The notes under the pieces were generated by a model. It saw only the letters and a program-made list of their open reading frames with translations. It was not told where the DNA came from and searched no databases. From contig NZ_LVVY01000103.1 in the NCBI RefSeq assembly GCF_001650025.1, positions 1 through 38,143 of the forward strand: a stretch of DNA of 38,143 bases. Reading direction: 5' to 3'. Origin of the DNA: Devosia elaeis. Its GTDB lineage: Bacteria > Pseudomonadota > Alphaproteobacteria > Rhizobiales > Devosiaceae. Both the position numbers and the translations under genes were made by a program. Shown piece after piece: positions 16,125 through 24,775 of this stretch. Position 1 is the first letter of the stretch, and every line of letters starts with the position of its first letter.

Positions 16125-17627
16125 TCAGGCGGCGCGAATTGCTTTCGCCGGCCCGAGCGGCATGGGGCGGCCCAGATGATAGCCCTGCAGGCTCGTGCAT
16201 CCGGCGGCGGTCAGCAGGCACCGCTGCTCCTCGGTCTCGATCCCCTCGGCCACCACCTCGAGCGAAAGCGTGCGGGCGATGTCGCAGACAGCGGCCACGA
16301 TCATGGCATTGACCGGATTGGCGGCGAAATCGGCGACATAGGTACGATCGATCTTGATGATGTCGAAGGAAAAATCACGCAGGTAATGCAGGCTCGCATG
16401 GCCGGCGCCGAAATCGTCGATGGCGACGCGCACGCCCAGCATGCGCAGATGCGAGAGATTCTCCATCTCCATGCTGCCCGCCAGGAGCGGGGCATTTTCG
16501 GTGACCTCGACGATGATGCCAGAGGCCGGCGTGGCGGTCTCCTCCAGGATCAGGGTGAAATCCTTGACGAATCCGGGTCGGCGCAACTGCACGGGCGACA
16601 CATTGACCGCCACCGGCGTGCCCAATTGGGCCTGGTCGGCGCAGGCGCGCCGCAGCACCCATTCCCCCAGCCTGTCGATGAGGCTGCTCTGCTCGGCCAC
16701 CGGGATGAACTGGCTGGGCGCGATCATGCCGCGCACCCGGTGGCGCCAGCGCACCAGGGCCTCATGCGAGCGCACCAGGCCCGTGCGGCTGTCCACCACC
16801 GGCTGATAATGCAGCTCAAGCTCGTCCATCAGGATGGCGGCGCGCAATTCGCGCTCCACGAAGCGCCGATGGCGCTCGTCGCCCAGCATGTCGGGCTCGA
16901 AGGGCACGACGTAGCCGCGCCCGGCCTGTTTGCCCTTGTAAAGCGCCAGGTCGGCATTGGCGATCAGTTCATTGGGATCGTCGGTGTCGAGCGGGGCCAG
17001 CGCCACACCGATCGTGGCGGAAAGCCGGGTCATCCGGCCGGCAATATTGCGCGGCTCGTCCAATTGGCGCAGCAGGCGCTGACCCAGCCGGCACAGGGCC
17101 GGCTTGTTGTCGTGGCCGGGGATCAGCACGCCGAATTCGTCGCCGCCCAGCCTGCCGATAATGGCGCTAGGCATCAGCACCTGCATTTCCCGCGCCAGGG
17201 CCACCAGAGCCGCGTCGCCGGCGCCATGCCCGGCGCTGTCATTGAGCACCTTGAGATTGTCCATGTCGATCTGGAGGTAACCCAGAGCACCCAGCGAGCC
17301 GCCCTCGGCATGACCCTGCAGAAGATCGAGAAAATAGGAGCGGGTGAACGTGCCGGTCAGCGCATCGCGATAGGCCAGTGCCAGGGCATCGTCCATGGCC
17401 TTTTCGGCTTCCGCCATGCGCCGCCGCATCAGCCGGCGCGCCAGCGCCAGAAGCACCGGAATGCTGACGGCAAGACCGGCAACGCCCCAGGCCAGGCCGG
17501 ACGGCGCCTCCTCCCAGACCAGGCCGGCCACCACCAGCGCCGCCAGCAGCAGGGCGGTCAGGCCCACGGCCAGCCGCAGATTCTCATAGGCCTCGTTGAC
17601 ACGGGCAAAGGCGGGGCGAACCTTCAT
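16125..17627 (-). CDS. Membrane GGDEF-EAL bifunctional c-di-GMP protein
   Basis: A 500-residue protein with two N-terminal membrane helices (about 20-38 and 47-65), GGDEF domain (80-245) and EAL domain (250-495). The GGDEF signature is intact (161-165), but no RxxD I-site is seen before it. The EAL motif is present as SHEALVRW (289-291 EAL), with EVTEN, DDFGAGHASL, KIDRTYV and VAEGIETEEQ all consistent with an active phosphodiesterase. Both synthesis and breakdown of c-di-GMP are therefore possible; which dominates cannot be told. It is a single gene, leftward, with its promoter in the A+T-richer region 17628-18116. Confidence 0.93.
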   Translation of the reverse strand: MKVRPAFARVNEAYENLRLAVGLTALLLAALVVAGLVWEEAPSGLAWGVAGLAVSIPVLLALARRLMRRRMAEAEKAMDDALALAYRDALTGTFTRSYFLDLLQGHAEGGSLGALGYLQIDMDNLKVLNDSAGHGAGDAALVALAREMQVLMPSAIIGRLGGDEFGVLIPGHDNKPALCRLGQRLLRQLDEPRNIAGRMTRLSATIGVALAPLDTDDPNELIANADLALYKGKQAGRGYVVPFEPDMLGDERHRRFVERELRAAILMDELELHYQPVVDSRTGLVRSHEALVRWRHRVRGMIAPSQFIPVAEQSSLIDRLGEWVLRRACADQAQLGTPVAVNVSPVQLRRPGFVKDFTLILEETATPASGIIVEVTENAPLLAGSMEMENLSHLRMLGVRVAIDDFGAGHASLHYLRDFSFDIIKIDRTYVADFAANPVNAMIVAAVCDIARTLSLEVVAEGIETEEQRCLLTAAGCTSLQGYHLGRPMPLGPAKAIRAA

Positions 17628-18116
17628 GGTATTCCCGGTTATTCAGACTTCTGTCGTGCGGGGACGATGCCCGACAATTCTGAACGAAGCCTAAATCTTT
17701 GAAAACAATTAGAAATTTATGAAAATATCTTGCGAACGGCGGGGAGGTCGGACCCTTGGCTGGCTTTTCGGGAACCAGCGCGCGTCCCGCCTGACATAGG
17801 GGGTGAGGTCCTGCCGGACGCCCCGCCCGTCAAGGGGTGGATAAATCCCAGTATTCCTTAGTCTTTTTGCGACGGAAAGAGCACCGGAAACGAGGCTTGG
17901 AAGTTGTGCCGGAATACCGGCTAATCCAGATTTTGTCATTTTTGCGGTTGAAACGACGGTGCTGCTGACCTATTCTCCCCATCAACGCAACATGATTTAT
18001 GCCATTAACGCCAGAACGGAGATCGTTTTGGCGCGGCATATTTTTGTTTATTCACAACCGCTCGAATATTCGTGTGTTTTCTACTTTATTCGATCGCGGG
18101 TAACTGATGAGGTCCT
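17628..18116. other. A+T-richer divergent intergenic region upstream of the GGDEF-EAL and proV genes
   Basis: A 489-base gap with no convincing gene and visibly lower GC than the rest of the window (A/T runs near 17690-17730 and 17925-18090). It separates two divergent transcription units and so must hold both promoters. A perfect palindrome CGAATATTCG lies at 18063-18072, 45 bases before proV, and could be an operator. Confidence 0.6.
17948..17976 (+). promoter_or_regulatory. Candidate sigma-70-type promoter of proVWX
   Basis: TTGAAA (17948-17953) and TATTCT (17971-17976) are separated by 17 bases. The proV start is 141 bases downstream, leaving a long leader. Found by eye; other pairs in this A+T-rich tract are possible. 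Confidence 0.35.
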
Positions 18117-19373
18117 ATGACAGTCAAGTTGAAGGTCAAGGAGATCTACAAGATCTTCGGTGACCGGCCAAAGGAAGCCCTGGCGCTTCTGGAGGCGGGC
18201 AACAGCAAAGAATCCATTCTCGAATCCACCGGACAGACGATCGGCGTTCAGGGCGCTGAATTCGAGGTCGAAGAAGGCCAGATCTTCGTGGTCATGGGCC
18301 TTTCCGGCTCCGGAAAATCCACCCTGGTGCGCATGCTCAACGGGCTGATCCGCCCCACCAGCGGCCAGATATTGATCGATGGCGACGATGTCGCCAATTG
18401 TACTGCCGCCAAATTGCGCGATATCCGCCGCAAGAAGATCGCCATGGTGTTCCAGCACTTCGCGCTCTTCCCCCACCGCACCATTGCCGAAAATGCGGCC
18501 TATGGCCTCAAGATCAAGGGCGTGTCCGCCCCCGAGCGGCGCAAACGGGCCTTGCAGGCGCTCGAACAGGTGGGCCTCTCCGCCTGGGCCGACAGCTATC
18601 CGTCCGATCTTTCCGGCGGCATGCAGCAGCGCGTGGGCCTGGCGCGGGGCCTGGCCACCGAGCCGGAAATCCTGCTCATGGACGAACCCTTCGGCGCCCT
18701 CGATCCGCTGATCCGGCGCGAAATGCAGGACGAATTGCTGGTCCTGCAGAAGACGCTGAAGAAGACCATCATCTTCATCACCCACGATCTCAACGAAGCG
18801 CTGCTTCTGGGCGACAAGATCGCCATCATGAAGGATGGCCGCATCGTGCAGGTGGGTACGGCCCAGGACATCGTCTCCTCGCCGGCCGACGATTACGTCG
18901 CCGCCTTCGTGGCCGATATCGACCGCGGCAGGGTGTTCACCGCCGAGACCGTGGCCTGCGAACCGGCCGTGATGCAATTGGGCTCCGACACCGCCGGAGA
19001 CGCCGTCAAGGCCATGGAAGACCAGAACCGCAACGCCGTCTATGTCATGGATGGCGAGGAAATCGCCGGCGTGGTCACCTATCAGCAGGCGGCCGCCGCC
19101 GACCGCGACAGCGGCGCCGACGACGTGCCCCTGGCCGAAGTCATGGTCACCGACTTCCCCACGACCGATCCCGATACGCAATTGGCCGATCTCTATGGCC
19201 CCGCCAGCTCCGGCCTGCCCATCGCGGTGACCGATGCCGACAACAAGCTGGTGGGCGTGGTCGAGCCCGAAGCGGTGTTCGCCCAGCTCTCCGCCGAGCC
19301 CAATGCGTCCGAGGACGCCGAGCCCGCCCTGGCCGCGACCTCGCCCCAGCCTGCTTCCGCCGCCGCCCGCTAG
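18117..19373 (+). CDS. proV: Glycine betaine/proline-type ABC transporter, ATP-binding subunit
   Basis: A 418-residue ATPase that drives osmoprotectant import at the inner membrane. The N-terminus KLKVKEIYKIFGDRP and ALALLEAG are typical of ProV/OpuAA. Walker A GLSGSGKST (61-69), Q-loop region MVFQHFALFPH, signature LSGGMQQR (165-172), Walker B ILLMDEP and THD switch are intact. The C-terminal part (about 280-390) is a degenerate tandem CBS module, which in OpuA senses ionic strength, followed by an Ala/Pro/Ser-rich tail. TGATGAGG precedes the ATG. It is first of three genes: proW begins 33 bases later. Betaine, choline or proline as substrate is not resolvable by eye. Confidence 0.93.
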   Translation: MTVKLKVKEIYKIFGDRPKEALALLEAGNSKESILESTGQTIGVQGAEFEVEEGQIFVVMGLSGSGKSTLVRMLNGLIRPTSGQILIDGDDVANCTAAKLRDIRRKKIAMVFQHFALFPHRTIAENAAYGLKIKGVSAPERRKRALQALEQVGLSAWADSYPSDLSGGMQQRVGLARGLATEPEILLMDEPFGALDPLIRREMQDELLVLQKTLKKTIIFITHDLNEALLLGDKIAIMKDGRIVQVGTAQDIVSSPADDYVAAFVADIDRGRVFTAETVACEPAVMQLGSDTAGDAVKAMEDQNRNAVYVMDGEEIAGVVTYQQAAAADRDSGADDVPLAEVMVTDFPTTDPDTQLADLYGPASSGLPIAVTDADNKLVGVVEPEAVFAQLSAEPNASEDAEPALAATSPQPASAAAR

Positions 19374-19406
19374 AGCGCGGCGCGACCAAACCAAAGGAGA
19401 CGTGCG

Positions 19407-20336
19407 ATGAGCCCGTCCGATTTTCTCGTCATCCCGTTCGACGAATGGGTCAATGCCTTCGTGCGCGGCTGGCTGGTGCCCAATTTCCGGCCCTTCTTCC
19501 GCGCCGTCCAGGTGCCGATCACCCAGGTTCTGAACGGGCTCGATGCCTTTTTCGCCTTCGTGCCCATGCTGGCCACCACACTGGTCTTCGCCCTGCTCGC
19601 CTTCAAGTTCGCCGGGCGCGGCATGGCCATCTTCACCGTGATCGGCTTTTTCTTCATCGACATGATCGGGCTGTGGCCGCAGACCATGACGACCCTGTCC
19701 ATGATCATCACCGCGGTCCTGTTCTGCTGCGTCATCGGCATTCCACTCGGCATCCTGGCGGCACGCAATGACGTCACCTGGAAAGTGCTGCGGCCGACGC
19801 TGGACGTGATGCAGACCATTCCCAGCTTCGTCTATCTCGTGCCCATCGTCATGCTGTTCGGCGTGGGCATGGCCCCCGGCATCATCGCCACCATCATCTT
19901 CGCCCTGCCGCCCATCGTGCGCCTGACCAATCTGGGCATCCGCAATGTGCGCGGCGACCTGATCGAGGCGGCGGAAGCCTTCGGCTCGACGCCACTGCAG
20001 ATGCTGGCCGAGGTGCAATTGCCGCTCGCCATGCGCACCATCATGGCCGGGCTCAACCAGACGCTGATGCTGGCCTTGTCCATGGTGGTGATCGCCGCCC
20101 TGATCGGCGGCGGCGGCCTGGGCCTTGTGGTCAATACCGGCTTGGGCCGGCTCGATGTCGGCGGCGCCACCGCCGGCGGCGTGGGCATCGTCATCCTCGC
20201 CATCGTGCTCGACCGCATCACGCAGGGCCTGGGCGAACAGAACCAGGTGCAGACCATATCGCTGCGCCAGACCTTGATTTCCTGGTTCCGGCCCGGCGCT
20301 CCCGCGCCGACCGAAACCGGAAAAGTGGCCTCCTAG
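19407..20336 (+). CDS. proW: Glycine betaine/proline-type ABC transporter, permease subunit
   Basis: A 309-residue inner-membrane permease with about six helices. The cytoplasmic coupling loop is EAAEAFGSTPLQMLAEVQLP, the EAA motif that docks on the ATPase. The segments TIPSFVYLVPIVMLFGVG and MVVIAALIGGGGLG are characteristic of ProW/OpuAB. AAAGGAGA lies 6-8 bases before the ATG. It sits between proV (33-base gap) and proX (85-base gap). The N-terminal extension before the first helix is short (about 50 residues), unlike the long periplasmic tail of E. coli ProW. Confidence 0.94.
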   Translation: MSPSDFLVIPFDEWVNAFVRGWLVPNFRPFFRAVQVPITQVLNGLDAFFAFVPMLATTLVFALLAFKFAGRGMAIFTVIGFFFIDMIGLWPQTMTTLSMIITAVLFCCVIGIPLGILAARNDVTWKVLRPTLDVMQTIPSFVYLVPIVMLFGVGMAPGIIATIIFALPPIVRLTNLGIRNVRGDLIEAAEAFGSTPLQMLAEVQLPLAMRTIMAGLNQTLMLALSMVVIAALIGGGGLGLVVNTGLGRLDVGGATAGGVGIVILAIVLDRITQGLGEQNQVQTISLRQTLISWFRPGAPAPTETGKVAS

Positions 20337-20421
20337 AGCCATTCACGCTGGGGACATCCCCATTCGCCTCCGCCTCTCCGGCGGATCCACGAAAAGCAAA
20401 ATAAAGGAGACAAAGACAGCA

Positions 20422-21441
20422 ATGTTCCGTCTCAACACCAAGAACACTCTCGCAGCCCTTCTGCTCGCCACCACCGCCATGGCGCCCGCCATCGCGCAGG
20501 ACCAGCCGGGCAGCGGCACCGAAATCATCATGGCGCAGCCGACCTGGGACACGGGCTGGTTCCACACCGAAATCTTCCGCCAGATGCTGGGTGAGCTCGG
20601 CTATTCGGTGGGCGAGGTGCTCACGCTCGACAATCCGGCCTTCTATCAGTCGGTGGCCTTCGGCGACGTGACCATGTGGGTCGATGGCTGGTTCCCCATC
20701 CACAATCCCTATATCCCCTCCTTCGAGGGCAGCGCCGAGATCATTTCCGGCGTGGTCACCGGTGGCGCCATGGAAGGCTATCTGGTCGACAAGGCGACGG
20801 CCGAGGAACTCGACATCACCTCGCTCGAGGACTTCAAGCGCGACGACGTCAAGGCGGCCTTCGACCGCGACGGCGATGGCCGCGTCGACATGGTCGCCTG
20901 CCCGCCGGGCTGGGGCTGCGAATTGACCATCGAGCACCATTTCAACGCCTATGACCTCAACGAGCATGTCAACCTGATCAAGGCCGGCTATGCCGCGTCC
21001 ATGGCCGATGCCGTGGCCGCCTACGAGACCGGCGACCCGATCTTCTTCTACACCTGGACGCCCAATTGGACCGTCAATGAACTGGTGCCGGGCGAGGACG
21101 TGGTCTGGATCGAGGTGCCCGAGGTCAACCTGCCCGAGGAAATGGCCGACCTGGCCGATGCGGCGACCCGCGAGGGCGTGACCGGCTGCGTCAGCGATCC
21201 GTGCCGGCTGGGCTTCCCCGCCAATACGATCGACGCGGTGGTCAATTCCGCCTTCCTCGAGGATAACCCCTCCGTGCGGGCGCTGCTCGAAGCGGTCGAA
21301 ATCCCCATCGAAGACGTCTATGCCCAGAATGCCGAGATGAATGCCGGCAATGACGATATCGAGGCCCAGGCCAGCGCCTGGATCGAAGACAATCGCGCCC
21401 TGGTGGATAGCTGGCTGGAAACGGCCCGCGCCGCGTCCTGA
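20422..21441 (+). CDS. proX: Glycine betaine/proline-type ABC transporter, periplasmic binding protein
   Basis: A 339-residue OpuAC-type binding protein. A Sec signal peptide (MFRLNTKNTLAALLLATTAM, cleavage after about AIA at 25) precedes the mature protein. The segments QPTWDTGWFHTEIFRQML, TMWVDGWFPIHNPYI, CPPGWGCE and FFYTWTPNW are the aromatic-rich parts that in this family form the cage around quaternary ammonium groups. AAAGGAGAC lies upstream of the start. It is third of the proVWX operon, which ends about 190 bases later at a strong terminator. A second, diverged copy faces it from the other strand. Confidence 0.94.
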   Translation: MFRLNTKNTLAALLLATTAMAPAIAQDQPGSGTEIIMAQPTWDTGWFHTEIFRQMLGELGYSVGEVLTLDNPAFYQSVAFGDVTMWVDGWFPIHNPYIPSFEGSAEIISGVVTGGAMEGYLVDKATAEELDITSLEDFKRDDVKAAFDRDGDGRVDMVACPPGWGCELTIEHHFNAYDLNEHVNLIKAGYAASMADAVAAYETGDPIFFYTWTPNWTVNELVPGEDVVWIEVPEVNLPEEMADLADAATREGVTGCVSDPCRLGFPANTIDAVVNSAFLEDNPSVRALLEAVEIPIEDVYAQNAEMNAGNDDIEAQASAWIEDNRALVDSWLETARAAS

Positions 21442-21496
21442 GCGGGGTGAAGGTTTAGGGCGTTTCCCGATAGCGTTGCAGCGATCGCCCCACCAT

Positions 21497-21570
21497 CGTC
21501 ACCACCGGGCTTGTCCCGGTGGTCCATGCCCAGGGCAAGATGGATTGCCGGGACAAGCCCGGCAATGACG
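21497..21570 (+). repeat. Family B bipartite palindromic repeat, copy 1 (74 bases)
   Basis: Two different palindromic arms: ACCACCGGG...CCCGGTGGT and ATTGCCGGG...CCCGGCAAT, flanked by CGTC and GACG, with a 20-base centre. An inverted copy of the whole 74-base unit lies at 24776-24849 with four mismatches. It sits between proX and its terminator. Confidence 0.9.
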
Positions 21571-21626
21571 ACAGAGTTGAGTGAGAGCGGCCACCGTTTC
21601 AATCGATGAAGAAACGTTCAGACGGA

Positions 21627-21653
21627 AAGGCCGGGGTTCGCCCCGGCCTTTTT
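21627..21653. terminator. Intrinsic terminator between proX and the orphan binding-protein gene
   Basis: Stem AAAGGCCGGGG / CCCCGGCCTTT around a TTCG loop, followed on the plus strand by TTTTTATT. It serves proVWX best; on the minus strand the T-run is shorter, but the facing gene ends at 21652 inside it, so it probably stops both transcripts. Confidence 0.85.
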
Positions 21654-22677
21654 ATTGCGGCAGGCCATTGTCCAGCCAGGCGCGCCAGATTTCGCCGCGC
21701 TCGGCGACGAAGCCGTCCGCCACCGCCTCGGGCGTGGCGCCGGGTTGGTTGAGCTGGGCCAGGAGGCGGTTCATCTCCACGAGCGGCAGGCTGGCCCGCT
21801 GGAAATAGCCGGCCACCTGGGGCAGATCGATAAAGACCCGCTCGGCCAGGGCGATGACCACCAGGTCCGGCGCGAAGGTCGAGGCCGCAGGGGTAGAACA
21901 GGTCCGGCCGGCCAGGCATTTCATCGCGCTCTCGTCATAGGCGCCCATGTCCAGCGCGATGAAGTCGAGTTGCGCCAGCACCGCATTGGGCTGCCAGTAA
22001 TAGAACAGGAACGGCTCGCGGCGATTGACCGCCTCGGCGATCATCCGGTCCATCTCGAAGCGATTGGCCGGCTCGACGATCTCGACCAGGCGCTCGATGC
22101 CATGCGCCCGCACCAGATTGCGGTTGATAACCGAACAGGCCCAGTCGAGCGGACAGGAGATGAACCGGATCGGCGTGCCCGGCGACAGCGGGCCGAGAAT
22201 CTCGGGCAGCGCCGCGGCGGCGGGCGCGGCGGCGCCATTGCCCCCCATATAGGCCGGCATGAACCAGCCCTCGAACGTGGTCTCGGCATAGGTGGGGGCG
22301 GCGCTGCGCACCATCTGCGCCTCCATGGCCCCGTTCCAGACATCGGCGATACGATTGACCCAGAGTTCGGGCGCCACGGCGGGCTGGCCGGTCGAGCCCA
22401 TGGAGGAAGCCGTGGCGGCCGGATCGCCCGGCGTCACCCGGGCATCGCAACCCAGCTCGGCCGCGAGCAGCCGGGCATGGATTTCCGCCAGCAGCACAGC
22501 CGAGGGCCAGTTCATGCGCGCAATGACCAAGGGCTGGTCGCCGCAGGGCGCCGGCGCGGCAATGGCAGGGGAAGCCGCCCCGTCCTGCGCCCCATCGAGC
22601 GTGGTGAACTGGGCCGGCACCGGACCGGCCAGCAGAACCAGCATCGATGCGGCCATCGCCGCGCGCCTGAAGCCCAT
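21652..22677 (-). CDS. Orphan OpuAC/ProX-like substrate-binding protein
   Basis: A 341-residue periplasmic binding protein with a signal peptide (MGFRRAAMAASMLVLLAGPV, cleavage near PAQ). It keeps OpuAC landmarks: VIARMNWPSAVLLAEI, PELWVNRIADVWNGAM, FISCPLDWACSVINRN, and PFLFYYWQPNAVLAQLDF. It is clearly diverged from the proX at 20422 and carries an Ala/Pro-rich N-terminal linker. No permease or ATPase gene accompanies it, and it converges on proX across a shared terminator. It may lend a second substrate specificity to ProVW or serve a transporter elsewhere. Cys pairs in CPLDWAC and CLAGRTC suggest disulfides. Confidence 0.85.
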   Translation of the reverse strand: MGFRRAAMAASMLVLLAGPVPAQFTTLDGAQDGAASPAIAAPAPCGDQPLVIARMNWPSAVLLAEIHARLLAAELGCDARVTPGDPAATASSMGSTGQPAVAPELWVNRIADVWNGAMEAQMVRSAAPTYAETTFEGWFMPAYMGGNGAAAPAAAALPEILGPLSPGTPIRFISCPLDWACSVINRNLVRAHGIERLVEIVEPANRFEMDRMIAEAVNRREPFLFYYWQPNAVLAQLDFIALDMGAYDESAMKCLAGRTCSTPAASTFAPDLVVIALAERVFIDLPQVAGYFQRASLPLVEMNRLLAQLNQPGATPEAVADGFVAERGEIWRAWLDNGLPQ

Positions 22678-22900
22678 GGATTTCCTCCCGCAAGAGGCGG
22701 CCAGTCTATGCTGAAAAGCGCCCCGTTAAGCAACTGCGCGATGACAATGATTTACCGCGCAAATCCCGGTGACTTTTGTTTCAAGAATATGCAACATTCC
22801 TTCCCAGCGAGGCGTATTGCGCGCCTCCAAGCCGTTGTCGCGCCGCAAGAAGCGAGGCCAGCAAGGCCACCCGGCGCGCAACCGAAACAGAGGGACGTCT

Positions 22901-24103
22901 ATGTTCAAGAAAAGCCTGACCCTGGCGGTCGCCGCCTCCACCCTGGTCATCGCCGCTCCGGCCCTGGCCCAGGAAGTCAAGATCGGCTTCCTCGCCGACG
23001 TGACCGGCCCGATCGCCGGCTTCGCACCGGGCATGGTCGATGCCGGCAACCTCGCCATCGCCAATGTCAACGACCAGGGCGGCATCCTGGATGGCCAGAC
23101 CCTGACCTCCGTGCTGGCGGATTCGGCCTGTGACGGCGGCGCCGCCGGCCCCGCTGCCGACCGCCTGGTCAATGCCGAGAACGTGACCGCCATCTTCGGC
23201 GGCTATTGCTCCGGCGCCACCATTGCCGGCGCCAATGGCTCGGCCATTCCGGGCAATGTCGTCATGATCTCGCCCGCCTCGACCGCTCCCGCCGTCGCCG
23301 AGCTGGACGACAATGACCTGGTGTTCCGCGACGTGGTTCCGGATTCCATCCAGGGCGTCAAGGCGGCCGAACTGCTACTGGCCCAGGGCGTGACCGAAGT
23401 GGGCATGACCTATGTGAACAACGATTACGGCTCGGGCCTGGCCGGCGCCTTCGAAGAGGCCTTCGTGGCCGGCGGCGGCACCGTGCTCGCCAATGTCGCC
23501 CATGAAGACGGCAAGGCCGATTACCGTCCGGAAATCGGCCAGATCGAAGCTGCCGGCGCCACCACCCTGGTGATCTACGGCTATGAGAATGCCGGCGGCG
23601 GCGCCATCCTCAACCAGGCCGTCGAAGCCGGTTCGTTCGACCTGTTCATGGGCGGTGACGGCATGGCCGGCGAAGCCCTGCTCGCCAGCCGCAACGCCGC
23701 CGACCTGGAAGGCATGATCCTGACCCAGGCCGCCCCGGCCGAAGGTCCGGCCTTCGACGCCCTTTCCGCCCTGACCGAAGCCGCTGGCCAGGACGTCAAC
23801 GGCACCTATGTGACCAATTCCTATGACGCCGTGTTCCTGCTGGCCCTGGCCATCGAGAAGAACGGCTCGGCCGAACGCGAAGGCCTCTCCGCCGCGCTGC
23901 GCGAAATCGCCAACGCGCCGGGCGAGACCATCCTGCCGGGCGAATGGGCCAAGGCCAAGGAACTGATCGCCGCCGGCACCGACATCAATTACGAAGGTGC
24001 CTCGGGCGCCATCGAATTCGACGATGTCGGCGACGTGGCCGGCGCCATCAACTATTTCGTGGTTGAAGGCGGCGCCGTCGTGAACAAGGGCCTGATCGAG
24101 TAA
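22901..24103 (+). CDS. Branched-chain amino acid-type ABC transporter substrate-binding protein
   Basis: A 400-residue type I periplasmic binding protein (LivJ/LivK family). Signal peptide MFKKSLTLAVAASTLVIAAP is cleaved after ALA. The mature N-terminus QEVKIGFLADVTGPIAGFAP, DSACDGGAA, and ISPASTAPAVAE fit the Leu/Ile/Val-binding fold, here in the variant with an extended C-terminus. The start at 22901 follows AGAGGGACG; the longer frame from 22769 has no signal peptide and is rejected. The matching permease and ATPase genes lie leftward at 24967-28948 and converge on it, so the pair is probably one transporter. The ligand (amino acid or amide) is inferred from family. Confidence 0.9.
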   Translation: MFKKSLTLAVAASTLVIAAPALAQEVKIGFLADVTGPIAGFAPGMVDAGNLAIANVNDQGGILDGQTLTSVLADSACDGGAAGPAADRLVNAENVTAIFGGYCSGATIAGANGSAIPGNVVMISPASTAPAVAELDDNDLVFRDVVPDSIQGVKAAELLLAQGVTEVGMTYVNNDYGSGLAGAFEEAFVAGGGTVLANVAHEDGKADYRPEIGQIEAAGATTLVIYGYENAGGGAILNQAVEAGSFDLFMGGDGMAGEALLASRNAADLEGMILTQAAPAEGPAFDALSALTEAAGQDVNGTYVTNSYDAVFLLALAIEKNGSAEREGLSAALREIANAPGETILPGEWAKAKELIAAGTDINYEGASGAIEFDDVGDVAGAINYFVVEGGAVVNKGLIE

Positions 24104-24128
24104 TTCGATCGAGCCGATGGCAAGAAGG

Positions 24129-24157
24129 CGGCCCGGGAGCGATCCCGGGCCGTTTGC
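24129..24157 (+). terminator. Intrinsic terminator of the binding-protein gene
   Basis: Perfect stem CGGCCCGGGA / TCCCGGGCCG with a GCGA loop, followed by TTTGCTTTT. It begins 25 bases after the stop of the binding-protein gene and ends shortly before the methyltransferase start at 24173. Confidence 0.85.
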
Positions 24158-24172
24158 TTTTGGGAGCGGGAA

Positions 24173-24746
24173 ATGGCCGACGACGACACCCTGCGCTTTT
24201 ACGCCGAACAGGCCGCCACCTATGCCGAACACCGCCGGCGCCCGATCGGCGCGCCGCTCGATGCCTTTCTCGATGGCCTGCCGTCGGGCGCCCGCATCCT
24301 CGAGCTGGGTTGCGGCAACGGCACGGACGCCGCCCATATGCTGGCGCGCGGCTTCGATATCGACCCGACCGACGGCACGCCGGAACTGACGGAAATCGCG
24401 GCGCGGCGCCTGCAAAGAGAGGTTCGCATCCTGCGCTTCGAGGATCTTGCCGCCGAAGCGGATTATGACGGCGTCTGGGCGGCGGCCAGCCTGCTGCATG
24501 TGCCGGCCGCGACCCTCTCCGCCATTCTCGCACGCATCCACCGCGCCCTCAGGCCCGGCGGCCTCTTCACCGCCAGCTACAAGGCCGGCGCCGGAGAGGG
24601 GCGCGACGCCTTGGGGCGCTATTACAATTATCCCGACCCGCTGGTCCTGGAGGCGGATTACCGCGCCGCTGGCGCCCGAGACCGTTCTGGGCTCCGGCTA
24701 TGACGCGCAGCCCACCGAATGGCTCTGGGTGACGGCGCGGCGCTAG
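24173..24746 (+). pseudogene. Class I SAM-dependent methyltransferase with a probable C-terminal frameshift
   Basis: From MADDDTLRFYAEQA at 24173 the frame gives motif I ILELGCGNGTDAAHML, DPTDGTPELTEIA, and the family's HRALRPGGLFTASYKAG and GRYYNYPDP. It stops at 24703 after 176 residues with GARDRSGLRL. In the neighbouring frame the sequence continues ETVLGSGYDAQPTEWLWVTARR to a TAG at 24744-24746, which is the ending expected for this family (Q/K-P-T-x-W-L-W-V). An extra base, or loss of two, near 24665-24690 best explains this. It is either a broken gene, a recent variant with an altered tail, or a sequencing error. N-terminal catalytic parts are intact. Confidence 0.7.
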
Positions 24747-24775
24747 GGACTGCTTTGCACATCCCTATCCGTTAT

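Noticed and set aside
18081..20342. 753-codon minus-strand frame across proV and proW
   Set aside because: Shadow frame full of His/Asp/Gly; the sense strand encodes intact ProV and ProW.
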